A program made the translations under genes and the position numbers. The notes under the pieces are model-generated. The model ran no database searches. It was not told the DNA's origin and saw nothing but the letters and a program-made list of their open reading frames with translations. 64,000 bases of DNA from Haliclystus octoradiatus (lineage: Eukaryota > Cnidaria > Staurozoa > Stauromedusae > Haliclystidae): the NCBI GenBank assembly GCA_916610825.1, contig OU744453.1, positions 5,431,845-5,495,844 of the forward strand, read 5' to 3'. Below are positions 45,003-55,800 of this stretch, piece after piece (position 1 is the stretch's first letter; every line of letters starts with the position of its first letter).

Positions 45003-45238
45003 AGCATAGTCGTCAAATCTTTTACCCCAAAAGTGACATTTTTCAACTGGTATATAACAGTACTGAAAATGATCTAGAATAAGTCAGTAACTAACTTAGA
45101 CCCAATCCCAAGAAAAAAATTATCAAAAAGTGCGCACCTGAAAGAGTTAGTTACTGATTTATTCTAGATTATTTTCAGTCCTGTTATAAACCAGTTGAAA
45201 AATGTCACTTTTGGGGTAAAAGATTTGACGACTATGCT
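45003..45238. mobile_element. MITE with AGCATAGTCGTCAAATCTTT ends
   Basis: The inverted ends run about 80 bp (AGCATAGTCGTCAAATCTTT, ACCCCAAAAGTGACATTTTT, CTAGAATAA), so the whole element can fold into a hairpin. GCACGCC occurs on both sides at slightly different distances, so no clean duplication is claimed. Copy of 38281-38574. Confidence 0.8.
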
Positions 45239-45671
45239 ATATATGCACGCCTACAATACTTCTTCCGATACAAGAAGAGACAATCACAAACATAAAATAT
45301 TACTCAGTTTAATAAATGTGTATTACAAATATTGAAACATTTCTAAAAAAGAATTAATTGGCTAATTGTAGGCAGCCTGCGTTTCAGATATAATTTTTTC
45401 TTGAATATATAGTCCATCTGCAAAATAGGAAGGATAATTCTAGCAAAATGCTTGTACTCAATTCATATTAATTAGATATCGAGGAAGCATGCATTTCCTT
45501 TAATTGTGCAATTTTTGAAGTATTTTAAATCTCAAGAGACTATACCAAAAAACTGGTAACTTGGAGAGAACAATTTGTACGTAAGACTTGGTGCTGATGC
45601 GTAGACGGACTATAATGAAGAAAAAGTCTGTCTGTGCCGCAGATTATACCTGTATAGCCACGGTATATTTT

Positions 45672-46088
45672 TTACGTTCTCCATAACAAACCTCTTATCT
45701 TTAACAGAGGCGGATGCTTTCTTTCACTGGGTGCATTAAAATCTATAGACTTATCTTTGCCACAATAATCTAATACAATATCGATTAATTCTTTAATTTG
45801 TTTATCATCTGGTACTTCATGCCATTGTTTGAAAAAGAATCCTTTTAATGAACCCGGCAAATGAGCTAAAACACATTTAAATTGTTCAGTTTCGCGATTT
45901 TGTTCAATAATATTAAGGAACCAGTATAAGAATAGAGTCCGTTGATCTGATCTCATAACCTTTGTGATGAAATTGTTTGTACCGTCTTCACCAAAGAACA
46001 TATTCACTGAAATTGTATCCTTCGGTGATGATACCTGATGCCACCAAAATGCAGGATTAAATAAAACATCTCCAGGATTCAGAGTACA
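45672..46088 (-). CDS. Terminal exon of a JmjC/cupin-type oxygenase
   Basis: After an acceptor (TTTTATCCCAACAG) in phase 0 the minus strand reads CTLNPGDVLFNPAFWWHQVS, then SPKDTISVNMFFGEDG, and continues to a stop (138 residues). L-x-PGD-x-L-F-x-P-x-x-WWH-x-V with a following S-V-N is the second half of the JmjC double-stranded beta-helix; the His of WWHQV corresponds to the distal iron ligand. This fits the small JmjC hydroxylases (FIH/JMJD5/HSPBAP1-like group), Fe(II)- and 2-oxoglutarate-dependent enzymes acting on proteins or RNA. The rest is a mostly polar, charged C-terminal tail ending LKIRGLLWRT. Upstream exons with the H-x-D motif should lie at higher coordinates but were not found; that interval is full of repeats. 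Confidence 0.7.
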   Translation of the reverse strand, partial: CTLNPGDVLFNPAFWWHQVSSPKDTISVNMFFGEDGTNNFITKVMRSDQRTLFLYWFLNIIEQNRETEQFKCVLAHLPGSLKGFFFKQWHEVPDDKQIKELIDIVLDYCGKDKSIDFNAPSERKHPPLLKIRGLLWRT

Positions 46089-46254
46089 CTGTTGGGATAA
46101 AAGAAATCCAATATAAATAATAATGCTGTATTTTGTGCATGAAAATGTAAACATGCATTTTCAGGGAAATATTGATTACCATTACCCTCCCATGGCAACG
46201 TCCGGAATGAAAAAAGCAAGTACCAATTCAAATACATCAAATAACTAATTTAAA

Positions 46255-46398
46255 TTCGAGAAACATCAGAACCGGCTTTTCCCAAAATCTGAAAAATGGT
46301 GAAGTCACACTTAGGTCAACCTAGATGGCTATTACTAAATATAGACTTGATATTTTTTCATCTAGTTTTTTGAAATCACTTTGATACATGTCTGAGTA
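46255..46398 (-). repeat. Isolated unit of the 202-bp repeat, interrupted
   Basis: The reverse complement matches units of the 51285-52800 array (GGTCAACCTAGATGGCTATT, ATTTTTTCATCTAGTTTTTT, ACATGTCTGAGTA). The match stops where the 46399-47091 element starts and resumes at about 47092 (TACTAACGAAGGTAATG, then GAATTGTATCGC), so the element inserted into the unit. Confidence 0.65.
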
Positions 46399-47091
46399 AA
46401 GGGTTACCACATACTTGCCATGTTTGTATTCATATTTACTAAATCTCAAAGCTCCGAGCGAGTGATTTTTAGCTTCCCGAGTGTCTCCCAACTTTTTCGA
46501 GTTTAGTAAATATGAATACAAACATTTGCAAGTATGTGGTAACCCTTTTCTAAAATAAAACAGATGTCAGAATCTCATTCGAGTGCGAATTTTCAATCCA
46601 TGAATTCACAATTTAAAATTCAATTTCAATTCATAAACCAAGCATGAAGAGAATCCCACAACAAGATAGATATTGTCGAATAAACAAAGACATATACAAG
46701 AACGTCTGCAATATAAGTGGTACAATAGTTCTTTAGCAAATGAATGCAGTAATTGTTATTTAAATTTTACGTTTACCTTGAAACAGCGTAGCAAATAATT
46801 GTCTTTCATTCTGTGTTTTTATTTTGCATGTTACACGACCAATAACTCATTTAACACGCTTTTCAATAAATATAAACATCTTGAGCTAAATGTCGTTAGC
46901 AAATATCGTAGCAATTGTTGAGATATTTATTGGATTGTTATCAAAAAGTTATACATTCTGTACTTTATCAGAGATCAAACTTTTTGAAGCTTGCGGTTTT
47001 TCCCGGTTTTCGGAGCCATGTTTTACCCTAGGATTTCATGCACGCTTTTTCGACCAATCAGATCGCAGAAAACCTTCGTGATATTTTAGAA
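46399..47091. mobile_element. Dispersed element, inverted copy of 13518-14232
   Basis: Carries GGGTTACCACATACTTGCCA and its inverted partner GCAAGTATGTGGTAACCC at 46400-46545, and further inside blocks shared with 13518-14232. It splits a 202-bp repeat unit. Frames at 46890-47328 cross the element border and are not genes. Confidence 0.65.
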
Positions 47092-47710
47092 TATGATTTA
47101 CTAACGAAGGTAATGAATTGTATCGCTCGTTTAACGTTAAATAACACTTGGTTCTATACGTCGACTGCATTACGAGTTACTCAAGTGGATGCTGTGATAG
47201 AAATAATGTGTGAACTAATTTGCATACATCTTACTTGGCTTTGTGAGCTTTCAAATATGGCGTTATATTGGGGTCAAAACGCAAGATTAGAAAAAAACAT
47301 AGCATGGTTCAAAATCTCAAGATTTTAATGCAAAATCTCAAGATTTATTGACCAAATCTTAAGATTTTCCGTGAAATCTTGCACATTGCAGCAAGTTAAA
47401 CTTGAACATTGACGCAAGGTTAACTTGCGCATTCACGCAAGAGAAACCTGATAAATGTGCAAGATAAACTTGCGACAAGCGCAAGATTTGAAAGCTCGCA
47501 AAACCAACTAAGATTTATGCAAATTAGTTCACACATTATTTCCATCACAGCATCCACTTGAGTAACTCGTAATGCAGTCGACGTATAGAACGAAGTGTTA
47601 TTTCACGTTTTTAACTTATTTCGAATTTGAAAACAGCCAGTTATTCACTTTCTCGACTTCAAATCTCTCTCACACTGAAACGAGCGATACAATTCATTAC
47701 CTTCGTTAGT
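47092..47710. repeat. Palindromic region with 202-bp repeat arms and AATCTTGAGATT-rich centre
   Basis: Left and right arms share, inverted, CTAACGAAGGTAATGAATTG and AGTTACTCAAGTGGATGCTG (47100-47260 against 47490-47707). The centre (47320-47490) is a string of short related words such as AAAATCTCAAGATTTT and CTTGCGCATTCACGCAAG, partly self-complementary. Likely a foldback element associated with the 202-bp repeat. Confidence 0.65.
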
Positions 47711-49227
47711 AAGTCATACTTAGACATGCATCAAAGTGATTAAAAAAATTCAGATGAACAAATATTAAGTCTATATTTATTATTAGTCAAACGCCGTTAG
47801 CCTGTGTGCATTACGTCAGAACTCCATTTCATACAGGCTAACATCAATGAGGGTAAAAAGCGGGCCCACTAAGAAACATGTTTTTCAATGCGCATGCGTA
47901 AAACCTCTCTAAAACCCGAAGTCTAGCCGAGACTGCTATTGAAATGACAAAAGTAAAAACAAAATGAGTGTTCGACATTGCCAAGTTCGACGTCTTGATA
48001 TGTTATCCAGGTTTCTTTTCTAAAAGCTCAAAATGCTCTCTATTGTCATTTTCTTCTTGATGGTAATTTAACTCATAGTGTTTTGAATGTAAGAACATAA
48101 TTTATCGTAAAGCAAGCAGTCGTTTCTTTACCAGAAACTGGAATTTGAGAAGGTTGCTTCGTAGACGCAGAGTGACGGTCCGAACCTAGCCAGGTTGGTA
48201 TTAATAAGACAGTAAATACGATCAACTGCAACTGATCAAATAAAACTTATGTCTGTTGTTGTCATAACGTTGAAATTTACTAATCCATATTCATATACTG
48301 ACTCATTTATGCTAGGCTGGCCAATGGCCCAATGCCCAATTGCCCATCTGTTTGTCTTATCTTCATTTTTCACATTTTCAGGACTTCTAACCTACCAATA
48401 CTTCGGATTAACCTGGGCCAAGTAGCATACTATAGCACACTTTACATACTAGTAATTATTATTATTATTATTTATATGTTGTTATAAAGCCTAAAGAGTA
48501 TTCTGGAATCCCAGAGGCACTTAAACATTTTCTTTTCAATTTTTTGTTGATGTTTGACCAATAAATGGTAAAATATCAATTTCCTACTGAATTTGCTCCA
48601 ATCTTCTGATTCCTACTTTTGTCGAACTCTAGCTGTAAGATTTTATCCTACGTGAATCAAGTGAATCAATACGCAGCAAATTTAATCGATCATTGGTAAA
48701 TCTCTTTTACATCTTTAATCAGATAAGTACTACATAGATGAGTGTCATTATCAATAATTGGTTGAAACTTGAACATATGTGATATATGCTTTAAGTCGCT
48801 GATTTCTCTCCAACTTTTTCTTCCGTCTTCTTTGATTGTTGAAATATTCTACTTGCGGCTTACAGCAGCATCGGATAACTATACATGAATTGCTAAAACT
48901 CTAAGTGTATTTATTTATAGGCATACTATTTTATTTACTAAGGTCATTTACAAATCGCAAAGGGCTTAATTGGTCGTAAGGCAATCTTATCTAATGCCTT
49001 ATGACAGAAAGAAGTTATCCTATTTCTGGTGTAGGCCTATAATCCCATGATTTTCATGATAGGAAGTATTTACATTATTCCATGATTTTCATAATAGGAA
49101 GCCAATGGAGACTAACTTTGTAACAATACCTAGGACTTATTCATCCTCTTGGTGATTAAATATCCAATAAGGATTTCAATGTTTACATGAACAATGAAGA
49201 GTTCCATTTTCTCTTCATAAAACTGTT
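47711..49227. other. No supported gene
   Basis: One more partial 202-bp-type unit is visible at 47640-47765 (CATGCATCAAAGTGATTAAA). The rest has no recognised exon or element; it may be intron of the JmjC gene. Confidence 0.35.
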
Positions 49228-49412
49228 TTAAGAGCATGCCAGCCTGATTAGCAGAAAATTAGTTCTGTGTGGACGCTTTGCATGATTTCCCTGAACTTCA
49301 TCAGTTGGTGTGCTTGTCTGGAAGCATGTCTCTTCGTTCTTATCTGTATAAAAAATGGTATTTGGTAGGCTATTGGGCAAAGAGAGATCAACATCTATGT
49401 AATTTAGTGTCC
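49228..49412 (-). CDS. Candidate second exon in phase with 50330-50427
   Basis: After GTCATGTAG the minus strand reads (W)TLNYIDVDLSLPNSLPNTIF, then NEETCFQTSTPTDEVQGN, ending LLIRLACS and a stop. The one leading base completes the phase 2 codon of the exon at 50330-50427. A second acceptor (TTTTTTATACAG) lies inside and could mark a different start. Not recognised; opposite-strand frames are also open. Confidence 0.25.
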
Positions 49413-50329
49413 TACATGACAGAGGATTCATCTGGTCACCCGCACTGGAACATAGAGTAACTAACTATTAGAGCTTGTAGCATAGGATTCAATTTGTGTA
49501 ATTATTATTATTGTAGAAAGATGATTTCTTACTATATTGGTTGTGTCCTGTAATTGCCTAAATCACATTTATTGTACACCTGTTTAGACACATGAGCCTA
49601 GAAATTGCCCAAAACAATGCTAAAGATGAAATGATATATTGTTTTAATTTGTTTACTTCTCTGATGTATTTTGAGTATTATGTATTTAGAATGCCGGAAC
49701 CTGGATCCTGTATTTGTGGACATCTGATGTACATTATTACTAAATAGCAGCAACATTTTCCTGTTGAGGATTGTTTCACATTTTCTAGGTGGGGGGGGGG
49801 GGGTATTAATTCTCTTGCATAGATTGAAGTGAAATTTGACTCACAAGTTACCCTTGTGCAACACATAAAACAGGACAGACCTGAAATTAATTTTGGAGAA
49901 ACTTGAATTCCAACATCTCAAACTATAGTGTTCTTAGCGGCTGAGAAAGCTGGGTCTATATGAAAACGGTGATCATCATTGTTCGATCACCAAGCTAAGC
50001 ATGCTTAAATAATCCTTAAGTTTCCTTAATCCATGCTTAAGTTTATAGAATATTTATATGAAATCTAAAAGTTACACAATAGTTGATATTGAATTTTTCT
50101 ACATATGAAACAATAAGTGATACACGAAGAAAGGGAATCACCTCCAAGAGATATGCTTGCAGATATAATACAAAGATAATGGTTGAGACTGCAACAAGTT
50201 CTACAACAAAACAATTTTGATTCAAAGCATCTGCAAGTTGATATAGGCATCGAGCAAACCTTACTCTGTCTCTGTGTTGTTATATTTTTGTTCCCAAATT
50301 ATGTGAATTATGCAAAATAAAACACTTAC

Positions 50330-50427
50330 CATGATGCGATTGGAAGACCGACCATGATCGTGAAAACAGTTTGGTAGGCATAAGACTCTATTTGTGGAAG
50401 TAGGTATCTATAATCATGTGCAGTCAT
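50330..50427 (-). CDS. Candidate first coding exon of a membrane protein
   Basis: The minus strand reads MTAHDYRYLLPQIESYAYQT, then VFTIMVGLPIAS, and stops at a strong donor (CATG, then GTAAGTG) in phase 2. The second half is hydrophobic like a first membrane span, and the V-G-L-P turn recalls the end of helix 1 in rhodopsin-type receptors, which is only a resemblance. Later exons are uncertain; 49228-49412 is phase-compatible but does not look like helix 2. Confidence 0.4.
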
Positions 50428-51284
50428 TGAGTTTAAACACTTTGAACATCATCATTGAGCCTCAAAAAAGCAAGGCTAGATCGATGCAACATCATGCATA
50501 GAAGAATGACATGAACGAAATAATTCTGATTGTACACAGTGCCATAAGCTCATCTCTGAAGTCATAAACTATTAGCGTTCATCGCTCCCATATTTATGGA
50601 ATACTATCAAAAACAACACGATGCTTCATATCCTTGATTCAAACGAGAGTACGACAATGTCAATATCTAACACACAAGTGCCACTCATCCATATGTATAT
50701 ATAAATGATAATGCAACATTCTTTGTACTTTATAGGCTGAGTTTATCAAACTTAACTGTCAATTTTTCGAGGCAGCTGCCAGCTGCTAACAGAAATCTTC
50801 TGACGAATTGGCTTATCAAAGTTTAAAACCCAACACCAGATAATATCTCATAAACAAACTCTATTATAATTCAAATCCAGTGACAAAATGTCCACGTTGT
50901 TAAACATTATAGGAAATAAGTAAAGACAGCAATTCAGTCTAATTAAATATACTGAAAACAGCGCTTCAATTCTCCAGGATAGGCAGTCAAATTAAATAAA
51001 CTTATTAACGAAGAATGATTCGAAGCATGGAAGCAGACTTTTGAAATTTTGGAAATTATTGAAAAAATGATGAGTCAGACTTCATGACGTAGGGATATTT
51101 CAACCAATCAAGAAGGCTTACAGTTCCACGTGATCTCAAGGTCGCATGTGATTGGGCATTTCCGAATTCTGAAATGGTGGGCCAACTTTTAGTAAGAAAT
51201 TCCTCTAGCCCGAGTGCAGCGACTCTCAGTTTCATGGAGCGAAACACGGGATAGAGGCTCTTGCCTAATTTATTATTTAGTAAA
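50428..51284. other. No supported gene
   Basis: Contains a short block (TCTAGCCCGAGTGCAGCGAC, TCTCAGTTTCATGGAGCGAA, 51201-51245) that looks like part of a dispersed element but has no second copy in this window. The minus frame 51056-51319 spans it and enters the 202-bp repeats. Confidence 0.35.
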
Positions 51285-52800
51285 GGCCATCTTGATTGAT
51301 CCAAGTGTGATTTCACCATTATTCAGATTTTGGAAAAAGCTGATTATCATGTTTCTCGAATTTAAATATCTCTCACATTAAAATGGGTGATACAATTCAC
51401 TTTTTATCTTAGTATATAGTACTCAGACATGTTTCGAAGTGATTTAAGAAATCTAAATGAAAAAATATCAAGTATGTATTTAGTAAAAGCCATCTGGGTT
51501 GACCTAAATGTGATTTCACCACTTTTCAGATTTTGGAATAAGCCGATTTTTATATTTCCGAATTTAAACATCTCTCACATTAAAACGGGCGATACAATTC
51601 ACTGTATAACTTAGTATTTATACTCAGACATGCATCAAAGTTATTTAAGAAAACTAGATGAAAAAGTATCAAGTATGTATTTAGTAAAAGCCATCTAGGT
51701 TGACCAAAATGGGATTTCACCACTTTTCAGATTTTGGAATGAACCGGTTTATATGTTTCCGAATTTAAATATCTCTCACACTGAAACAGGCTATACAATT
51801 CACTTTTAATCTTAAAATGTTATACTCAGATATGCATCAAAGAGATTTAAAAAAATTAGATGAAAAAATATAGAGTGAATATTTAGAAACACTCATATGG
51901 ATTGACCTAAGGGTGTTTTTTCATTCACATTTTTTGATTTTGAAAAAGCCTGTTTTATATTCTCAAATTTAAATGTCTCTCATACTAAAACGGCAGATAC
52001 AATGCACTGTATATCCTAGTGTTTTATACCCAGACATGTATCGAAGTGATTTAAAAAAATTTCATGGCAATATATTATCTTTTTATTAGATACAGCCATT
52101 TAAGTTGACCTTGGTAGTATTTTAAAGTTTTTCAAAATGGCGATTTTCACTTCTTCCAACTATAATGTCTATCAAATGAGATTGAGACATGCACATCATC
52201 ACATATTACTATATATAGTTCTTAGATATATATCAGATTCAATTAAAAAAGATTTCATGAAAATATGTCACGCTTTTATTCAGAAACAACCATTAAAGTT
52301 GATATATGGACTTTATTTTAGGCTTTTCAAAATGCGATTTTTCAATTTTCCTAACTTGCAACTTACTTCCGAATGAGAAGAGGCATGCGCATCATTATTA
52401 CATGCTAGATATAATTCTTAGATGTATATCGGATTTTCGATTCTATCTAGTAATATCTAATGATGTGCAAGCCTCGTTCAGAATTGAGAGACCTACAAGT
52501 TGGAGAAAGTGAAAAACCGGCAATGTGAAAAACCCCAAATGAATATTACTTAGATCAACTTGACAGGCTGTATCTGAATAAAAACATTATATATTGTCAT
52601 GAAATCTTTTTAATTAAGTTCAACATAAATCTCACTATATCTAGTGACGTGCATTCCTCGTTCTCATTTGAGTGACCATATAATTTGAAAGAGTGACAAA
52701 CCGGCATTATGAAAAAATACCTCCATATCAACTTGGATGGCTGTATCTGAATAAAAGCATGAGGTATGGGCATAAAATAGTTTATATTATTTCAATACAT
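51285..52800. repeat. Degenerate tandem repeat, unit about 202 bp
   Basis: TCTCACATTAAAA-type words followed by GATACAATTCAC recur near 51370, 51573, 51775 and 51977, a spacing of about 202 bp, with AGTATGTATTTAGTAAAAGC and GTGATTTCACCACTTTTCAG in between. Copies grow more diverged to the right, where the pattern is reduced to GGCTGTATCTGAATAAAA words up to about 52770. Inverted solitary units occur at 46255-47710. The frames through it (51429, 52137, 52306) are repeat artefacts. Confidence 0.8.
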
Positions 52801-52852
52801 ATCTGGAATTAACATACTAAGATATACAGTATAGCACGCCGAATGTAGAAAT

Positions 52853-55800
52853 ATTCAGAGTTACACATTCAGCATTCAGTAATTTTCATTCAGCGTTCAG
52901 AGTTACACATTCAGCATTCAGTAATTTTCATTCAGCGTTCAGAGTTACACATTCAACATTCAGTAATTTTCATTCAGCTTTCAGAGTTACACATTCAGCA
53001 TTCAGTAATTTTCATTCAGCATTCAGAGTTACACATTCAGCATTCAGTAATTTTCATTCAGCTTTCAGAGTTACACATTCAGCATTCAGTAATTTTCATT
53101 CAGCGTTCAGAGTTACACATTCAACATTCAGTAATTTTCATTCAGCTTTCAGAGTTACACATTCAGCATTCAGTAATTTTCATTCAGCGTTCAGAGTTAC
53201 ACATTCAGCATTCAGTAATTTTCATTCAGCTTTCAGAGTTACACATTCAGCATTCAGTAATTTTCATTCAGCTTTCAGAGTTACACATTCAGCATTAAGT
53301 AATTTTCATTCAGCGTTCAGAGTTACACATTCAGCATTCAGTAATTTTCATTCAGCGTTCAGAGTTACACATTTAGCATTCAGTAATTTTCATTCAGCAT
53401 TCAGAGTTACTCATTCAGCATTCAGAGTTACACATTCAGCATTCAGTAATTTTCATTCAGCGTTCAGAGTTACACATTCAGCGTTCAGTAGTTTTCATTC
53501 AGCATTCAGAGTTACACATTCAGCATTCAGAGTTACACATTCAGCATTCAGTAATTTTCATTCAGCTTTCAGAGTTACTCATTCAGCATTCAGAGTTACA
53601 CATTCAGCATTCAGTAATTTTCATTCAGCGTTCAGAGTTACACATTCAGCGTTCAGTAGTTTTCATTCAGCATTCAGAGTTACACATTCAGCATTCAGAG
53701 TTACACATTCAGCATTCAGTAATTTTCATTCAGCATTCAGAGTTACTCATTCAGCATTCAGAGTTACACATTCAGCATTCAGAAATTTTCATTCAGCGTT
53801 CAGAGTTACACATTCAGCATTCAGTAATTTTCATTCAGCATTCAGAGTTACTCATTCAGCATTCAGAGTTACACATTCAGCATTCAGTAATTTTCATTCA
53901 GCTTTCAGAGTTACACATTCAGCATTCAGTAAATTTCATTCAGCTTTCAGAGTTACACATTCAGCATTCAGTAATTTTCATTCAGCGTTCAGAGTTACAC
54001 ATTCAACATTCAGTAATTTTCATTCAGCTTTCAGAGTTACACATTCAGCATTCAGTAATTTTAATTCAGCATTCAGAGTTACACATTCAGCATTCAGTAA
54101 TTTTCATTCAGCTTTCAGAGTTACACATTCAGCATTCAGTAATTTTCATTCAGCTTTCAGAGTTACACATTCAGCATTCAGTAATTTTCATTCAGCTTTC
54201 AGAGTTACACATTCAGCATTCAGTAATTTTCATTCAGCTTTCAGAGTTACACATTCAGCATTCAGTAATTTTCATTCAGCGTTCAGAGTTACACATTCAA
54301 CATTCAGTAATTTTCATTCAGCTTTCAGAGTTACACATTCAGCATTCAGTAATTTTCATTCAGCATTCAGAGTTACTCATTCAGCATTCAGAGTTACACA
54401 TTCAGCATTCAGTAATTTTCATTCAGCGTTCAGAGTTACACATTCAGCGTTCAGTAGTTTTCATTCAGCATTCAGAGTTACACATTCAGCATTCAGAGTT
54501 ACACATTCAGCATTCAGTAATTTTCATTCAGCTTTCAGAGTTACTCATTCAGCATTCAGAGTTACACATTCAGCATTCAGTAATTTTCATTCAGCGTTCA
54601 GAGTTACACATTCAGCGTTCAGTAGTTTTCATTCAGCATTCAGAGTTACACATTCAGCATTCAGAGTTACACATTCAGCATTCAGTAATTTTCATTCAGC
54701 ATTCAGAGTTACTCATTCAGCATTCAGAGTTACACATTCAGCATTCAGTAATTTTCATTCAGCGTTCAGAGTTACACATTCAGCATTCAGTAATTTTCAT
54801 TCAGCATTCAGAGTTACTCATTCAGCATTCAGAGTTACACATTCAGCATTCAGTAATTTTCATTCAGCGTTCAGAGTTACACATTCAGCGTTCAGTAATT
54901 TTCATTCAGCGTTCAGAGTTACACATTCAGCATTCAGTAGTTTTCATTCAGCGATCAGAGTTACACATTCAGCATTCAGTAATTTTCATTCAGCATTCAG
55001 AGTTACTCATTCAGCATTCAGAGTTACACATTCAGCATTCAGTAATTTTCATTCAGCGTTCAGAGTTACACATTCAGCATTCAGTAAATTTCATTCAGCA
55101 TTCAGAGTTACTCATTCAGCATTCAGAGTTACACATTCAGCATTCAGTAATTTTCATTCAGCGTTCAGAGTTACACATTCAGCATTCAGTAATTTTCATT
55201 CAGCTTTCAGAGTTACACATTCAGCGTTCAGTAATTTTCATTCAGAATTCAGAGTTACACATTCAGCATTCAGTAATTTTCATTAAGCGTTCAGAGTTAC
55301 ACATTCAGCGTTCAGTAGTTTTCATTCAGCGTTCAGAGTTACACATTCGGCATTCAGTAATTTTCATTCAGCGTTCCGAGTTACACATTCAGCATTCAGT
55401 AATTTTCATTCAGCATTCAGAGTTACTCATTCAGCATTCAGAGTTACACATTCAGCATTCAGTAATTTTCATTCAGCTTTCAGAGTTACACATTCAGCAT
55501 TCAGTAATTTTCATTCAGCATTCAGAGTTACTCATTCAGCATTCAGAGTTACACATTCAGCATTCAGTAATTTTCATTCAGCGTTCAGAGTTACACATTC
55601 AGCGTTCAGTAGTTTTCATTCAGCATTCAGTTACACATTCAGCATTCAGTAATTTTCATTCAGCATTCAGAGTTACACATTCAGCATTCAGTAATTTTCA
55701 TTCAGCGTTCAGAGTTACACATTCAGCGTTCAGTAGTTTTCATTCAGCATTCAGAGTTACACATTCAGCATTCAGTAATTTTCATTCAGCATTCAGAGTT

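Noticed and set aside
46890-47328. Two overlapping plus-strand frames
   Set aside because: They cross the boundary between a transposon copy and a palindromic repeat.
49790-49803. Run of G as a functional G-quadruplex
   Set aside because: A single homopolymer run without neighbouring G tracts; likely a simple repeat or sequencing-sensitive site.
49930-50000. tRNA- or SINE-like segment with GTTCGATCACC resembling a B box
   Set aside because: No matching A box or cloverleaf could be built and there is no second copy in the window.
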